A stretch of 64,000 bases of DNA from JAJDTQ01 sp965204235. GTDB lineage: Bacteria > Desulfobacterota > Binatia > UBA9968 > JAJDTQ01. How positions within the stretch are numbered: the stretch's first letter is position 1; the number at the start of each line of letters is the position of its first letter. Below the pieces are notes generated by a model. That model searched no databases, was not told the origin of the DNA, and saw only the letters and a list, made by a program, of their open reading frames with translations. Where the stretch lies: assembly GCA_965204235.1 (NCBI GenBank), contig OZ241979.1, positions 3,038,001 through 3,102,000 of the forward strand, given 5' to 3'. The position numbers were made by a program, and so were the translations under genes. Positions 7,280 to 15,520 of this stretch are shown here, piece by piece.

Positions 7280-9586
7280 CTACGCGCGCGCCCGCAGCCA
7301 CGAGCGGATGCGGTCGGGGCTCAGGGGCAAGTCCTTGACTTCGATGCCCAGGGCGTTGCTGACTGCGTTGCCCAGGGCGCCGGCGGTGCCGACGATGCCT
7401 CCTTCGCCGGCCCCCTTGACTCCCAGCGGGTTGTAGGGGGAGGGGGCTTCCTCCAGCACCAGATCGTCGATGGGGGGCACGTCGGTGCTGGTGGGGAGCA
7501 GGTAGTCCAGGAACGTGGTGGTCAGGAGTTGGCCGCCGTCTCCGTACACCAGCTCTTCCAGCACCACGCCGCCGATGCCCTGGACCGCGGCGCCCACGGT
7601 CTGGCCGTGCACCATCAGGGGGTTGACCACGCGGCCCACGTCCTCCACCACCAGGTACTTGAGCACCTCCATCATGCCGGTCTCGGGGTCCACCGCCACG
7701 TGGGCCAGGTGCACGCCGTAGGTGTGGGTGATGTTGTTGGAGTTGTAATAGGCGGTGGCCTCCAGCTCCGGGACGCCCTGCTCGGTGGTGATGGCCTCGC
7801 GCAGGTGCGCCACCAAGTCTCCCAGAGCCAGCGCCGGGGCCTCGGTGCCCGGCTGGACCACGTGGCCGTCCTCCAGGGCGAGCTTCGCCTTGTCCACGTT
7901 CAGGCGGCGGCCAGCGGCCTCCAGGATCTTGTCCTTCAGTTGCAGCGCGGTCAGGTGCACGGCGTTGCCCGCCATGACCGTGCCCCGGCTGGCGAAGGTG
8001 CCCCAGCCGAAGGGGGAGAGGTCGGTGTTGCCGTGGTGGACGGAGATGGCGTCCATGGGGACGCCCAGCGCGTCGGCGCAGATCTGGGCCATGGCGGTCT
8101 CGTGTCCCTGTCCGAGCTGGGCGATGCTCAGATAGACGCTGACGCCGCCGCCTTCTCCCACCACCATGCGGGCGCCCTCGTAAGGCTCGAGGCCGCCGGT
8201 GTTCTTGACGAAGTACGACAGGCCGACGCCGTGGCGCCGACCGTCCTCCACGCGCCCCTGCAAGGGCCGGAGTTCGTCGTAGCGAAACCGCTCCAGGGCC
8301 TGTTCCAGCGCGCTCGGATAGTCGCCGCTGTCGAGGATGGTCGGGTTGGTCCCCGGCCGGGTCTGCCCCACTTCGTAGGGGATCTCCGCGGGCTGCACCA
8401 GGTTCTTCCGCCGCAGCTCCACCGCATCCATGCCCAGGTCCCTCGCCATCATGTCGAGCATGCGCTCCCGGTAGAAGCAGGACTCCACCCGTCCCGGGGC
8501 CCGGAGCGTGCCCAGGCCGGTCTTGTTGGTCATGACGCAGTGGATCTTCGCCTCGTAGTTGGGGATGCGGTAGGGCCCGGTCAGCAGCGCCGCGGTGGAG
8601 CAGGGCACCAAGCCGCCGTGGGTGCGGACGTACGCGCCCATGTCGCCGTAGATCTGCGCGCGCAGGGCCAGCAGCGTACCGTCCCGGCGCGCGGCGACCT
8701 CCAGCTCGCAGGTCACTTGGCGCGAGTGGTTGGCCGCCAGCAGGTGTTCCCGCCGGTCCTCGATCCACTTGACCGGCAGCCCGAGCTTCATGGACGCGAA
8801 CGGGATCAGGAAGTCCTCGGGATAGAGCTCGCCGCGGATGCCGAAGCCGCCGCCCACGTCGTTCTCCTCGAAGTGGCACTTGTGCTCCGGGAGACGCAGG
8901 AAGGCGGCGATGGTCTGCCGGTTCAGGTGGGGCAGCTTGGTGGCGCCATAGACGTTGAGTTCGCCCTTGCCGCGGTCGAAGCGGGCCACGATGCCGCGGG
9001 TCTCCATGGGGTTGCCGGTGAAGCGGTGGACCCGGAACTCCTCGCGGCGCGTGTAGTCGGCTTCCTCGAACGCCTTGTCCGCGTCGCCGATGGAGACGCG
9101 GTGGACCCCGGCCAGGTTGGTGCCGTTGGGTTCGTGGACCAGCACGCGGTCCCCCAGCGCCTCCCGCACGTCCATCACTTCCGGGAGCAGCTCGTACTCC
9201 ACCTCGATGGCGTCGATGGCGTCCTCGGCCAGGTAGCGGCTCTCGGCCACGGCCACGGCCACGGGTTCGCCCACGTAGCGCGCCACGCCCCGGGCCAGGG
9301 CGGGTTGCAGGTACTTCTCGAGACCCGGGATCTTGTACATCCGGATGGGCACGGTGGCGTCGAGCTCGCCGATGTCCTCGAGGGTGAACACCGACACCAC
9401 CCCCGGCAGGGCCTCCGCCCGGCGGGTGTCGATGTCGTGGATGCGGGCGTGGGCATGGGGGCTGCGGAGGACCGCGGCGTGGACCATGTGGGGCAGCTTG
9501 ATGTCGTCCACGTAGGCGCCGCTGCCGGTGATGAACCGGACGTCCTCGCGCCGCTTGATGGGAGCGCCGATGTAGGGTTGCGCCAT
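7280..9586 (-). CDS. Xanthine dehydrogenase/CO dehydrogenase-like molybdenum hydroxylase, large subunit
   Basis: 768 residues from the ATG at 9586, where the family-typical MAQPYIGAPIKRREDVRF begins; a TTG at 9667 overlapping the upstream stop (TTGA) would add 27 atypical residues. Hammerhead domain (AYVDDIKLPHMVHAAVLRSP; RYVGEPVAVAVAE) is followed by MoCo domains with NDVGGGFGIRGE, TLRAPGRVES and the C-terminal GVKGAGEGG with the catalytic Glu near residue 728. The AYxCSFR active-site loop that defines true form I CO dehydrogenase is absent (TLRAPGRVES instead), so an organic substrate is more likely. It is the last gene of an FAD - FeS - MoCo operon and converges on the 4881 gene. Confidence 0.88.
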   Translation of the reverse strand: MAQPYIGAPIKRREDVRFITGSGAYVDDIKLPHMVHAAVLRSPHAHARIHDIDTRRAEALPGVVSVFTLEDIGELDATVPIRMYKIPGLEKYLQPALARGVARYVGEPVAVAVAESRYLAEDAIDAIEVEYELLPEVMDVREALGDRVLVHEPNGTNLAGVHRVSIGDADKAFEEADYTRREEFRVHRFTGNPMETRGIVARFDRGKGELNVYGATKLPHLNRQTIAAFLRLPEHKCHFEENDVGGGFGIRGELYPEDFLIPFASMKLGLPVKWIEDRREHLLAANHSRQVTCELEVAARRDGTLLALRAQIYGDMGAYVRTHGGLVPCSTAALLTGPYRIPNYEAKIHCVMTNKTGLGTLRAPGRVESCFYRERMLDMMARDLGMDAVELRRKNLVQPAEIPYEVGQTRPGTNPTILDSGDYPSALEQALERFRYDELRPLQGRVEDGRRHGVGLSYFVKNTGGLEPYEGARMVVGEGGGVSVYLSIAQLGQGHETAMAQICADALGVPMDAISVHHGNTDLSPFGWGTFASRGTVMAGNAVHLTALQLKDKILEAAGRRLNVDKAKLALEDGHVVQPGTEAPALALGDLVAHLREAITTEQGVPELEATAYYNSNNITHTYGVHLAHVAVDPETGMMEVLKYLVVEDVGRVVNPLMVHGQTVGAAVQGIGGVVLEELVYGDGGQLLTTTFLDYLLPTSTDVPPIDDLVLEEAPSPYNPLGVKGAGEGGIVGTAGALGNAVSNALGIEVKDLPLSPDRIRSWLRARA

Positions 9587-9663
9587 TTCAGAAAGCTTTC
9601 CGTTCCAGGCCCGCATCGGCCGTCCGCGGCGGCTTGCCGCGGGTCGCCTCCCCGGGCGCGCGG

Positions 9664-10155
9664 TCAACCCTCGTCAGAGCCGGGGCCGAGCTCCGGGGCC
9701 GCCTGCGCGATGGCCTCGATGATGGGTTGGTAGCCGGTGCACCGGCAGAGGTTGCCCGAGATGGCTTCGCGGATCTCGGCCTCCGTGGGGTTGGGCTTCT
9801 CCTTGAGGAACGCGGACGCGGTCATGAGGAACCCCGGGGTGCAGAAGCCGCACTGGAGCGCGTGCCGGTCCTGGAACGCCGTCTGCAACGGGTGCAGACG
9901 GTCGCCGTCCGCAAGGCTTTCGACGGTCTCCAGGGAGGCGCCTTCGGCCTGGACCGCGAGGAGCAGGCACGAGCGCACCGCCTCGCCGTCCATGACCACC
10001 GTGCAGGCCCCGCAGACTCCGTGCTCGCAGCCCAGGTGCGTCCCCGTGAGGTCCAGTTCGTTCCTCAGGAAGTCCGCCAGGGTCATCCGCACTTCCACCA
10101 GCTTCTCGTAGGCCTTGCCGTTCACCTTCAGGTTGAGGATGCTCCGGGTGCTCAT
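9664..10155 (-). CDS. Molybdenum hydroxylase small subunit, two [2Fe-2S] clusters
   Basis: 163 residues. The plant-ferredoxin domain carries Cys43, Cys48, Cys51 and Cys63 (GCEHGVCGACTVVMDG...SC). The helical domain carries Cys102, Cys105, Cys137 and Cys139 (QCGFCTPG...NLCRCTGY). This is the electron-transfer subunit between the molybdopterin and FAD subunits in xanthine dehydrogenase-family enzymes. Its ATG overlaps the stop of the FAD subunit (ATGA), giving tight translational coupling. All eight ligands are present, so it should be functional. A 77-bp space separates it from the preferred start of the large subunit. Confidence 0.93.
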   Translation of the reverse strand: MSTRSILNLKVNGKAYEKLVEVRMTLADFLRNELDLTGTHLGCEHGVCGACTVVMDGEAVRSCLLLAVQAEGASLETVESLADGDRLHPLQTAFQDRHALQCGFCTPGFLMTASAFLKEKPNPTEAEIREAISGNLCRCTGYQPIIEAIAQAAPELGPGSDEG

Positions 10156-11084
10156 GGCGTTGCCCTCCGTGCGGCCGCGGCCAGCGCGCGCCGGGCCAGG
10201 ACGCCGCCCACCTCCTTGCGGTAGAGCGCGGAGGCGTGGATGTCCGAGTCGGGATCGAGTTCGTCCGCGACGATGCGCTCCACGTCCCTCCCAACGGCCT
10301 CGTCGAACGCGGGTCCGTCCAACACAGCCTCGTCCAACCGGGACTTGTCCAACGTGACACCGGGAAAGAAGGTGGACCCTTTCAGGCGCGCCTCAGCGGC
10401 TTCGATGCGGACGGGCTTTCCGCCCACGCCGAACAGGACGATGCGGGCGTCCTCACAGGTGGAGCCATCGAGGTCCACCCACAGGGCGACGCCGACCATG
10501 GCGAAGTCGCCCTTGCGGCGTGACACTTCGTCGATGGCCCAGAGCCTGCCTTCCTTCCAGGGCGGCACGCGGACCTCGGTCAGCACCTCGTTGGCCTCGA
10601 TGGCCGTTGCCATGTAGCCCAGGTAGAAATCTTCGGCAGGCGCCACCCGTTCCCCGGAGGCGCTGGCGAGGACGAACTCCGCGCCCAGGGCCACGGCGAC
10701 CGCGGGCAACTCCGCGGCCGGGTCCGCGTGGACCAGGCTTCCCCCCACCGTGCCGCGGTTGCGGATCTGGAAATGGCCGATCAGGGGCACGGCCGCAGCC
10801 AGCAGAGGATTCCGTGTTGCGAGACTCGCGTCCCGTTCGAGAGCGCGTTGGCGCGTCAACGCCCCGATGCGGAGACCGCGGTCGTCGCTGTCGGCGACCC
10901 GGTCCAGACCGGGAACGCGGTTCAGGTCGATGACGGCCGCGGGACGCGCCAACCGCAAGTTCATGAGCGGCATGAGGCTCTGGCCGCCGGCCAGGGCCTT
11001 CCCGTCCTCGCCGTGCTCGTCGAGCATGCGGAGCGCCTCGTCGAGGGTCTCCGGACAGTGGTAGGTAAAGGGCGCAGGTTTCAT
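10152..11084 (-). CDS. Molybdenum hydroxylase medium subunit, FAD-binding
   Basis: 310 residues. FAD-binding motifs of the CoxM/CutM family are present: AGGQSL (32-37) and IRNRGTVGGSL (107-117), followed by the CO dehydrogenase flavoprotein C-terminal domain (about 185-290). It passes electrons from the FeS subunit to an acceptor. It is the first gene of the operon FAD-FeS-MoCo, starting at an ATG with no obvious ribosome-binding site. A TATAGA box at 11135-11140 on this strand could be a -10 element, but the matching -35 is poor. Confidence 0.92.
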   Translation of the reverse strand: MKPAPFTYHCPETLDEALRMLDEHGEDGKALAGGQSLMPLMNLRLARPAAVIDLNRVPGLDRVADSDDRGLRIGALTRQRALERDASLATRNPLLAAAVPLIGHFQIRNRGTVGGSLVHADPAAELPAVAVALGAEFVLASASGERVAPAEDFYLGYMATAIEANEVLTEVRVPPWKEGRLWAIDEVSRRKGDFAMVGVALWVDLDGSTCEDARIVLFGVGGKPVRIEAAEARLKGSTFFPGVTLDKSRLDEAVLDGPAFDEAVGRDVERIVADELDPDSDIHASALYRKEVGGVLARRALAAAARRATP

Positions 11085-11343
11085 GGGGACGGACGCTGCC
11101 TCGTGGGTGCGCAGCCCGATTTTCGCAACCGCAATCTATAGCACGGCTCTACCAGCAGAGAAAGGCCGTGTTGCAGGAGGGCAGGGTAACCGGCCGTTCA
11201 TTGGCTGCCTCCTTTTCTTACCCTTACGCCGGCCAGGGCCTTACGAAAACAAGTGAAACTGAAGCCCAGGCGCAGATCGATGGAGGCTTCTCTCCACTGG
11301 CTGTCTTCCAGAGTAAGGGAAAAGACTTGCTCTTCAGCACTGC

Positions 11344-11591
11344 TGTCCGGTTAACGGGCGCATGGGGTTGAAAATCTTCATATACGACAAGGAGTTACAC
11401 GGAGAAAGGGGTGGTGTCGATTTGAACGCGGATTGCCGTTTCAGGCATGTTTTAGAGAGATCCTTCTACCGATCCTGTCCGTCTCCGCTTTCGAGAAAGT
11501 CCAACTGAATCAATTGGTTATAGAATCAACACCCCCTTCAAAACTCCCGCCCTCCGTAACCAGCTAATTTTGTCCCATCCTTAACCGGACA
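11344..11591. mobile_element. Possible 248-bp insertion-element remnant with 11-bp terminal inverted repeats
   Basis: TGTCCGGTTAA at 11344-11354 is matched perfectly by TTAACCGGACA at 11581-11591. The interior is AT-richer than the flanks and has no coding frame, so a non-autonomous or deleted insertion element is the simplest reading. No target duplication could be recognised. The whole 11085-11935 gap contains only this, the palindrome pair that follows, and no supportable gene. Confidence 0.4.
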
Positions 11592-11656
11592 CTATTGGCT
11601 CTTCAGGAATTCATGTGGGTAGTCAGGAGAAAGAGAGGATCGACAGGGGTCAGGGC

Positions 11657-11854
11657 GTCATTCCCGCGAAAGCGGGAATCCAGTCTCATCGTTCTCGATG
11701 CACAAACATCTCCGGTTCGGATTCATCTTCTCGATCCACTCGATCTTCACACCCGATTCCATTCTTCCAACCGATGATTCTCGTGTCGCCAGATCGCAGA
11801 ACAGGCTTCGACGTGACACCGACATGGCTGGATTCCCGCTTTCGCGGGAATGAC
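11657..11854. repeat. Inverted pair of the ATTCCCGCGAAAGCGGGAAT palindromic repeat
   Basis: A 27-bp unit reading GTCATTCCCGCGAAAGCGGG and onward (11657-11683) recurs in inverse orientation at 11828-11854, enclosing about 145 bp of non-coding DNA. Each unit is itself a palindrome, and the pair could also form one long stem. The same unit is present near 47.2 kb and 60.1 kb. Confidence 0.75.
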
Positions 11855-11935
11855 GAGGTGGGCATCCGCGACGTCTGGCTGCCGACTTGCGGCCTTTCGG
11901 AGGTCAGGTTGGGAGAGTATCACGATGCGACCGAG

Positions 11936-12241
11936 CTACGCCGACGCCGGAACCGCCCCGTTGTCCTTCGCCCAGGCTGTGGAGAATCGGGTCATGCCCA
12001 TGGCCGTGGTAAAGTAGGAGCCGGGGAGTTGAACGGTAATCGTGTCGTCTTCGATCTTCCTGACGATGCCTTCGATAAAGCCTCGGGATTCATCGCCGGT
12101 CCGGTTGACGTACTCGGTGCCGACGAAGCCGGACAACACTCCGTCCAGTGTTTCGAGAGTCACCAGGAACTCGGACGGGAACGCCCCCGGACGGACGTCG
12201 CACGGGATGACGATATATTGTCCAACCTCGAATGGAACCAT
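11936..12241 (-). CDS. Small hypothetical protein
   Basis: 101 residues from the ATG at 12241 (MVPFEVGQYIVIPCDVRPGA), chosen over a start 24 codons upstream because an AGAGGG site precedes it. The sequence alternates hydrophobic and polar residues in short strands (QYIVIPCDV, EFLVTLETLDGVLSGFVG, GFIEGIVRKIEDDTITVQLPG), suggesting a small beta-barrel or SH3-like fold. No family was recognised and there is no signal peptide. It is followed 123 bp downstream on this strand by palindromic repeat DNA and preceded by the amine oxidase gene end in the opposite direction of distance, so no operon is implied. Confidence 0.5.
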   Translation of the reverse strand: MVPFEVGQYIVIPCDVRPGAFPSEFLVTLETLDGVLSGFVGTEYVNRTGDESRGFIEGIVRKIEDDTITVQLPGSYFTTAMGMTRFSTAWAKDNGAVPASA

Positions 12242-12364
12242 GATCCTGCCCTCTCTTTCGTGTTGGCTGCACGCCGGAATCATGTAGAGGCGCCTTTTCG
12301 CAATTGGCTCCAATACGATAAAACCAGGTCCCCCGTCAAAAGGGAGAGCGCCCGTCCCCTCTCT

Positions 12365-13939
12365 CTACTCCGCCGTGACCCGCTCGCTGATGGCGCTCAC
12401 CGCGGCATGGGCCGCGAGCACCGCGCCTTCCTGCCAGCCGGGGAGGCCGGTGGTCTGGTCTCCGGCGAAATAGACGGCGCCGTCGGGCTTTTGCAGCGCT
12501 TCGGGGGACTTGTGGCGGCTCCTGGGCCATGCGCCCTTCTGGAAGGGGGCCTTGGCCCATGCCTGGCTGACGCCGGACTCGATCTCCCCGGCGTATCCCG
12601 GGTGGATGTGCTCGCCTTCGGCGATGGCGGCCTGCAGTCGTTCCCGCGGGGTCATGCCGGTGTAGCGTTGTCCAGACTTCCGGCCCCAGATATAGGCGCC
12701 CATGAGGATGCCCTTGTTGCGGTGGTACCCGTATGGGGGATACCAGATCTGCATGATGTCCTGGTCGGTCCACGACATTCCGCCGTAGATGGCGTGGTCG
12801 TCCTCCCAGAAGCGGCGGCGGGTCTGGAAGGCGACCTTGACCGCGGGAACGAACTCGATGGCCGCGATGGCCGCCCGGGTCTCCGGGGAGAAGTCGTTGG
12901 GGATGTCCTTCAGGACGGTGGCGGGTATGGAGCAGACGGCGAAGTCCGCGTCGATGGCGTCGTCCGCGTCCCGTCCCGCGGTCCGATAGACGATGCGCAC
13001 GCCCCGGGGGTTCTTGCGGATTTCCTTGACCACGCTGCGGTACCGAACGAGCCTCCCCACGCGCTTCTCGAAAGCCCTGACGATGGCGTCCATGCCGCCC
13101 ACGGGCTGGAACAGCGTGGGGTTCTGGTTGAGGGAGTCGCTGTAGTGGAGCTTGTAGCGCCAGAAATCCGACCGGAGCAGCTCGCCGAAGTCCAGCGGGT
13201 CGTTCAACTCCCCGGCCTTGAGGCCCTCGTGGATGCGCTCGCCCCGGTAGCCGCCGCGCCGCGACCCCTTGTAGAGGCGGTCCTTCTCGTCCAGGTCGCC
13301 GTAGCGGACGAGCATGTCGAGGACACGCTCCTTGTCCTCGCCCGTCAGTTCGCCGTCGAGGGCGTCCCCGCCCACCGCCTTGGCGAGCAGCTCGGCGATA
13401 TAGCCGCGCATGTCGGTCCTGACCCGGCGCCCCGCCAACGGCTTGCCGCCGAACCGCTCCCGGTTGTGGAACAGGGCCGCGCGGTTGTCGTTGGTGAAGA
13501 CCTCCAACTCGACGCCGAACTCCTTGCAGTAGCCGAGGACCGCCCGGTGATGGTAAGGGATGCGGGCCGGCCCGAGGTTCGCGTACAGATGGTCCTGGCG
13601 GTCGAAGTCCACCCATTGGCGGCTGTCGGTCTCCCGGACCAGGTCGCCGCCGCGCACGGTCAGGTTGCGCCCGCCGGCTCGGTCCGCGGCTTCCAGGACG
13701 GTGCAGCGGTAACCGGCTTTGGACAACTCGTAGGCCGCGGTCATGCCGGAGACGCCGGCTCCGAGAATGACCACGCTCCTGCCCTGGCCGGAGCCCCGCG
13801 GCAGGTCGATGGCGCTGGCGTGGGCCGCGCCCGCGCCGGCCAGGCCCAGGGCCTGCATGGTCCGGTGAACGGCCTCCACGCCGGCTGCCGCGCCGACGGA
13901 CTGGATGAAGTTGCGCCTGGTCATCTTCATGGTGGTCAC
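12365..13939 (-). CDS. FAD-dependent amine oxidase, Tat-exported
   Basis: 524 residues. A twin-arginine signal TRRNFIQSVGAAAG opens the protein. The dinucleotide-binding motif VVILGAGVSGMTAAYELS (57-74) and VLEAADRAGGRN follow, as in flavin monoamine and L-amino acid oxidases. The C-terminus has AVYFAGDQTTGLPGWQEGAVLAAHAAV, the FAD-binding end of the family. It would oxidise an amine or amino acid in the periplasm using O2 or a quinone. The start is uncertain: GTG at 13939 sits 7 nt after AGGA, while ATGs at 13930 and 13924 are also possible. No transporter or dehydrogenase partner is adjacent, so the substrate is unknown. Confidence 0.85.
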   Translation of the reverse strand: MTTMKMTRRNFIQSVGAAAGVEAVHRTMQALGLAGAGAAHASAIDLPRGSGQGRSVVILGAGVSGMTAAYELSKAGYRCTVLEAADRAGGRNLTVRGGDLVRETDSRQWVDFDRQDHLYANLGPARIPYHHRAVLGYCKEFGVELEVFTNDNRAALFHNRERFGGKPLAGRRVRTDMRGYIAELLAKAVGGDALDGELTGEDKERVLDMLVRYGDLDEKDRLYKGSRRGGYRGERIHEGLKAGELNDPLDFGELLRSDFWRYKLHYSDSLNQNPTLFQPVGGMDAIVRAFEKRVGRLVRYRSVVKEIRKNPRGVRIVYRTAGRDADDAIDADFAVCSIPATVLKDIPNDFSPETRAAIAAIEFVPAVKVAFQTRRRFWEDDHAIYGGMSWTDQDIMQIWYPPYGYHRNKGILMGAYIWGRKSGQRYTGMTPRERLQAAIAEGEHIHPGYAGEIESGVSQAWAKAPFQKGAWPRSRHKSPEALQKPDGAVYFAGDQTTGLPGWQEGAVLAAHAAVSAISERVTAE

Positions 13940-14109
13940 ATACCTTTCCTGCGGCCCTCACGGAGGGAACCGGTTCGAACACGGCCTGCGGGACGGGAAG
14001 AACGCCCCGGAAGATGCCCCGAAAGCGGGTCGGATACGCGCCATGATTCCGGGACAGATATGCAGCCGCGCGCCAGGTTTGTCCAGCGCCAGGGGAAAGT
14101 GAGGATGCC

Positions 14110-14466
14110 ATGTCCGAACGGCTCGCGCCCTGCCCGGACCGTCCCAACTGCGTCTGTAGCCGGAACGACGCCTCGACGCGCCACCGCATCGAGCCGTTGG
14201 CCGTGTCCGGGCAGCCGGAAGCCGCCTTTGCCCGGTTGAAGGAGTTGGTGGCCGGTATGCCGCGGACCGTCGTCGTTGCCGCCGCGGACGACTACCTCCA
14301 CGCGGCCTGCCGGACCCGGCTCGGGTTCGTAGACGACCTGGAGTGCCGTCTCTGCCCGACCGGCCGGGTGATCCACGTCCGCTCCGCGTCCCGGATGGGA
14401 TACTACGACTTCGGCGTCAACCGCGCGCGCGTGGAGGCGCTCCGGCGGCGGCTTCAGAGCGGGTAG
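14110..14466 (+). CDS. DUF1499 family protein
   Basis: 118 residues. The N-terminal LAPCPDRPNCVCSRN is the C-P-x-x-P-N-C-V-x-S signature of DUF1499, and the end 'VIHVRSASRMGYYDFGVNRARVEALRRRL' is the conserved C-terminal part of that family. The biochemical role is not known. A GAGG sequence precedes the ATG. Its last 13 nt overlap the 3' end of the convergent sulfotransferase gene. No signal peptide or membrane segment is visible. Confidence 0.85.
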   Translation: MSERLAPCPDRPNCVCSRNDASTRHRIEPLAVSGQPEAAFARLKELVAGMPRTVVVAAADDYLHAACRTRLGFVDDLECRLCPTGRVIHVRSASRMGYYDFGVNRARVEALRRRLQSG

Positions 14467-15482
14467 CCGAGGCGTTGGAGACCGGGACGGCACGCCGCGG
14501 CGACCGCGGCCCGCTCGTTCGCATCGAGTTGCTCGAACTTCGACGGCGTCGGCCGCGGGATGGCGGACACTTCGCGCAGCCACGCCTCGTCTTCCAGGTC
14601 CGGGTCGATGAACCGGATGAGGCGGCGGATCTCGCGTTCCGGCTCCGCCTGCGCGTCCTCGAACCGGACGTGCAACAGACGGTCCGGCGGCAGATGGCCG
14701 AGCATCAGGTGCCCCTGCTCGATCATCCCGCTCCAGAACGCGCCAAGTTCCGCAAGCGTCACTTCGTCATGAGGTATCCGTTCGGGGTTCAGGAACGAGG
14801 TCACCAAGGGCTCCAGCCAGAGGCTGACCCCTTCCCAGAGCCTCCCCCGGGACATCAGCGTCATGACGTCGATGCCCGATGACCGAAGCGCCTTCATGTT
14901 CGCCACCATCATGCGGAAGAGGTAGTGGCGGTTCATGGAGATGGCCGTCTCCCGGCCGTCGCGGAATACGTGGATCACCCTTGCGTCGGGGAACTTGCGC
15001 AGCAGCCGGGACCCGAACAGCAGGGAACCGCCCGAGCGCTCGACCCAGACGCTCCGGTGGAACCGTTGGCACAGCCACTCGAAGAGATGCCGGAAGTGTT
15101 CGACGGGAGGCTGCGTGGGCTGTCCCCGAACCACCGGCTCCAGCTCGTCGAACAGCTCCTCGTACCGGTCGGTGATGTGCGGGAGAGTGGCGCACAGGAT
15201 GGGCGGCACGTCCTGCCGCGTGAAGCGGGCGTTCGGGTCGTCGATGGGATAGAGCAGCTCCTCGAACGATTCGCGCAGCATCAGGCGGGTGCGCTTCTGC
15301 TGCCGACTGTAGAGGGTCCACATCCGAAGGGAGGTCTGGCGCGGACGCCGGAAGGATCCCGTCCCGATGAAGCTGAAGAACTCGGAGAGGCTGGGGACGC
15401 GCGGATGCCGGTTCAGGATGTTCGAGACCATGGTCGATCCGCACCGTCCGGTGCTCAGGATGAAGACGGGCGGTGTGGTCAT
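14454..15482 (-). CDS. Sulfotransferase family protein
   Basis: 342 residues. The N-terminal VFILSTGRCGSTMVSNIL contains the 5'-phosphosulfate-binding loop (STGRCGSTM, 10-18) of PAPS-dependent sulfotransferases, and VIHVFRDGRETAISM in the middle matches the 3'-phosphate-binding strand and helix. RLLHVRFEDAQAEPEREIRRLIRFI is the usual C-terminal block. It is expected to be cytosolic and to sulfate a small molecule, lipid or glycan; the acceptor cannot be told. It is followed on the same strand by no coupled gene and preceded by the MpaB-like gene with about 40 bp between, so the two may be co-transcribed. Confidence 0.85.
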   Translation of the reverse strand: MTTPPVFILSTGRCGSTMVSNILNRHPRVPSLSEFFSFIGTGSFRRPRQTSLRMWTLYSRQQKRTRLMLRESFEELLYPIDDPNARFTRQDVPPILCATLPHITDRYEELFDELEPVVRGQPTQPPVEHFRHLFEWLCQRFHRSVWVERSGGSLLFGSRLLRKFPDARVIHVFRDGRETAISMNRHYLFRMMVANMKALRSSGIDVMTLMSRGRLWEGVSLWLEPLVTSFLNPERIPHDEVTLAELGAFWSGMIEQGHLMLGHLPPDRLLHVRFEDAQAEPEREIRRLIRFIDPDLEDEAWLREVSAIPRPTPSKFEQLDANERAAVAAACRPGLQRLGYPL

Positions 15483-15520
15483 GGTCGTATGGTCAGGGCG
15501 GTATGGTCATGGCCGGGGGC

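Noticed and set aside
7280..9586. Form I CO dehydrogenase (CoxL)
   Set aside because: The AYxCSFR active-site loop is missing (TLRAPGRVES instead), so only the wider family name is supported.
7067..9733. Plus-strand frame of 888 codons
   Set aside because: Antisense of the molybdenum hydroxylase large subunit, which has all family motifs.
11168..11371. Small plus-strand frame of 67 codons
   Set aside because: No family, no clear ribosome-binding site, runs into an inverted-repeat element.
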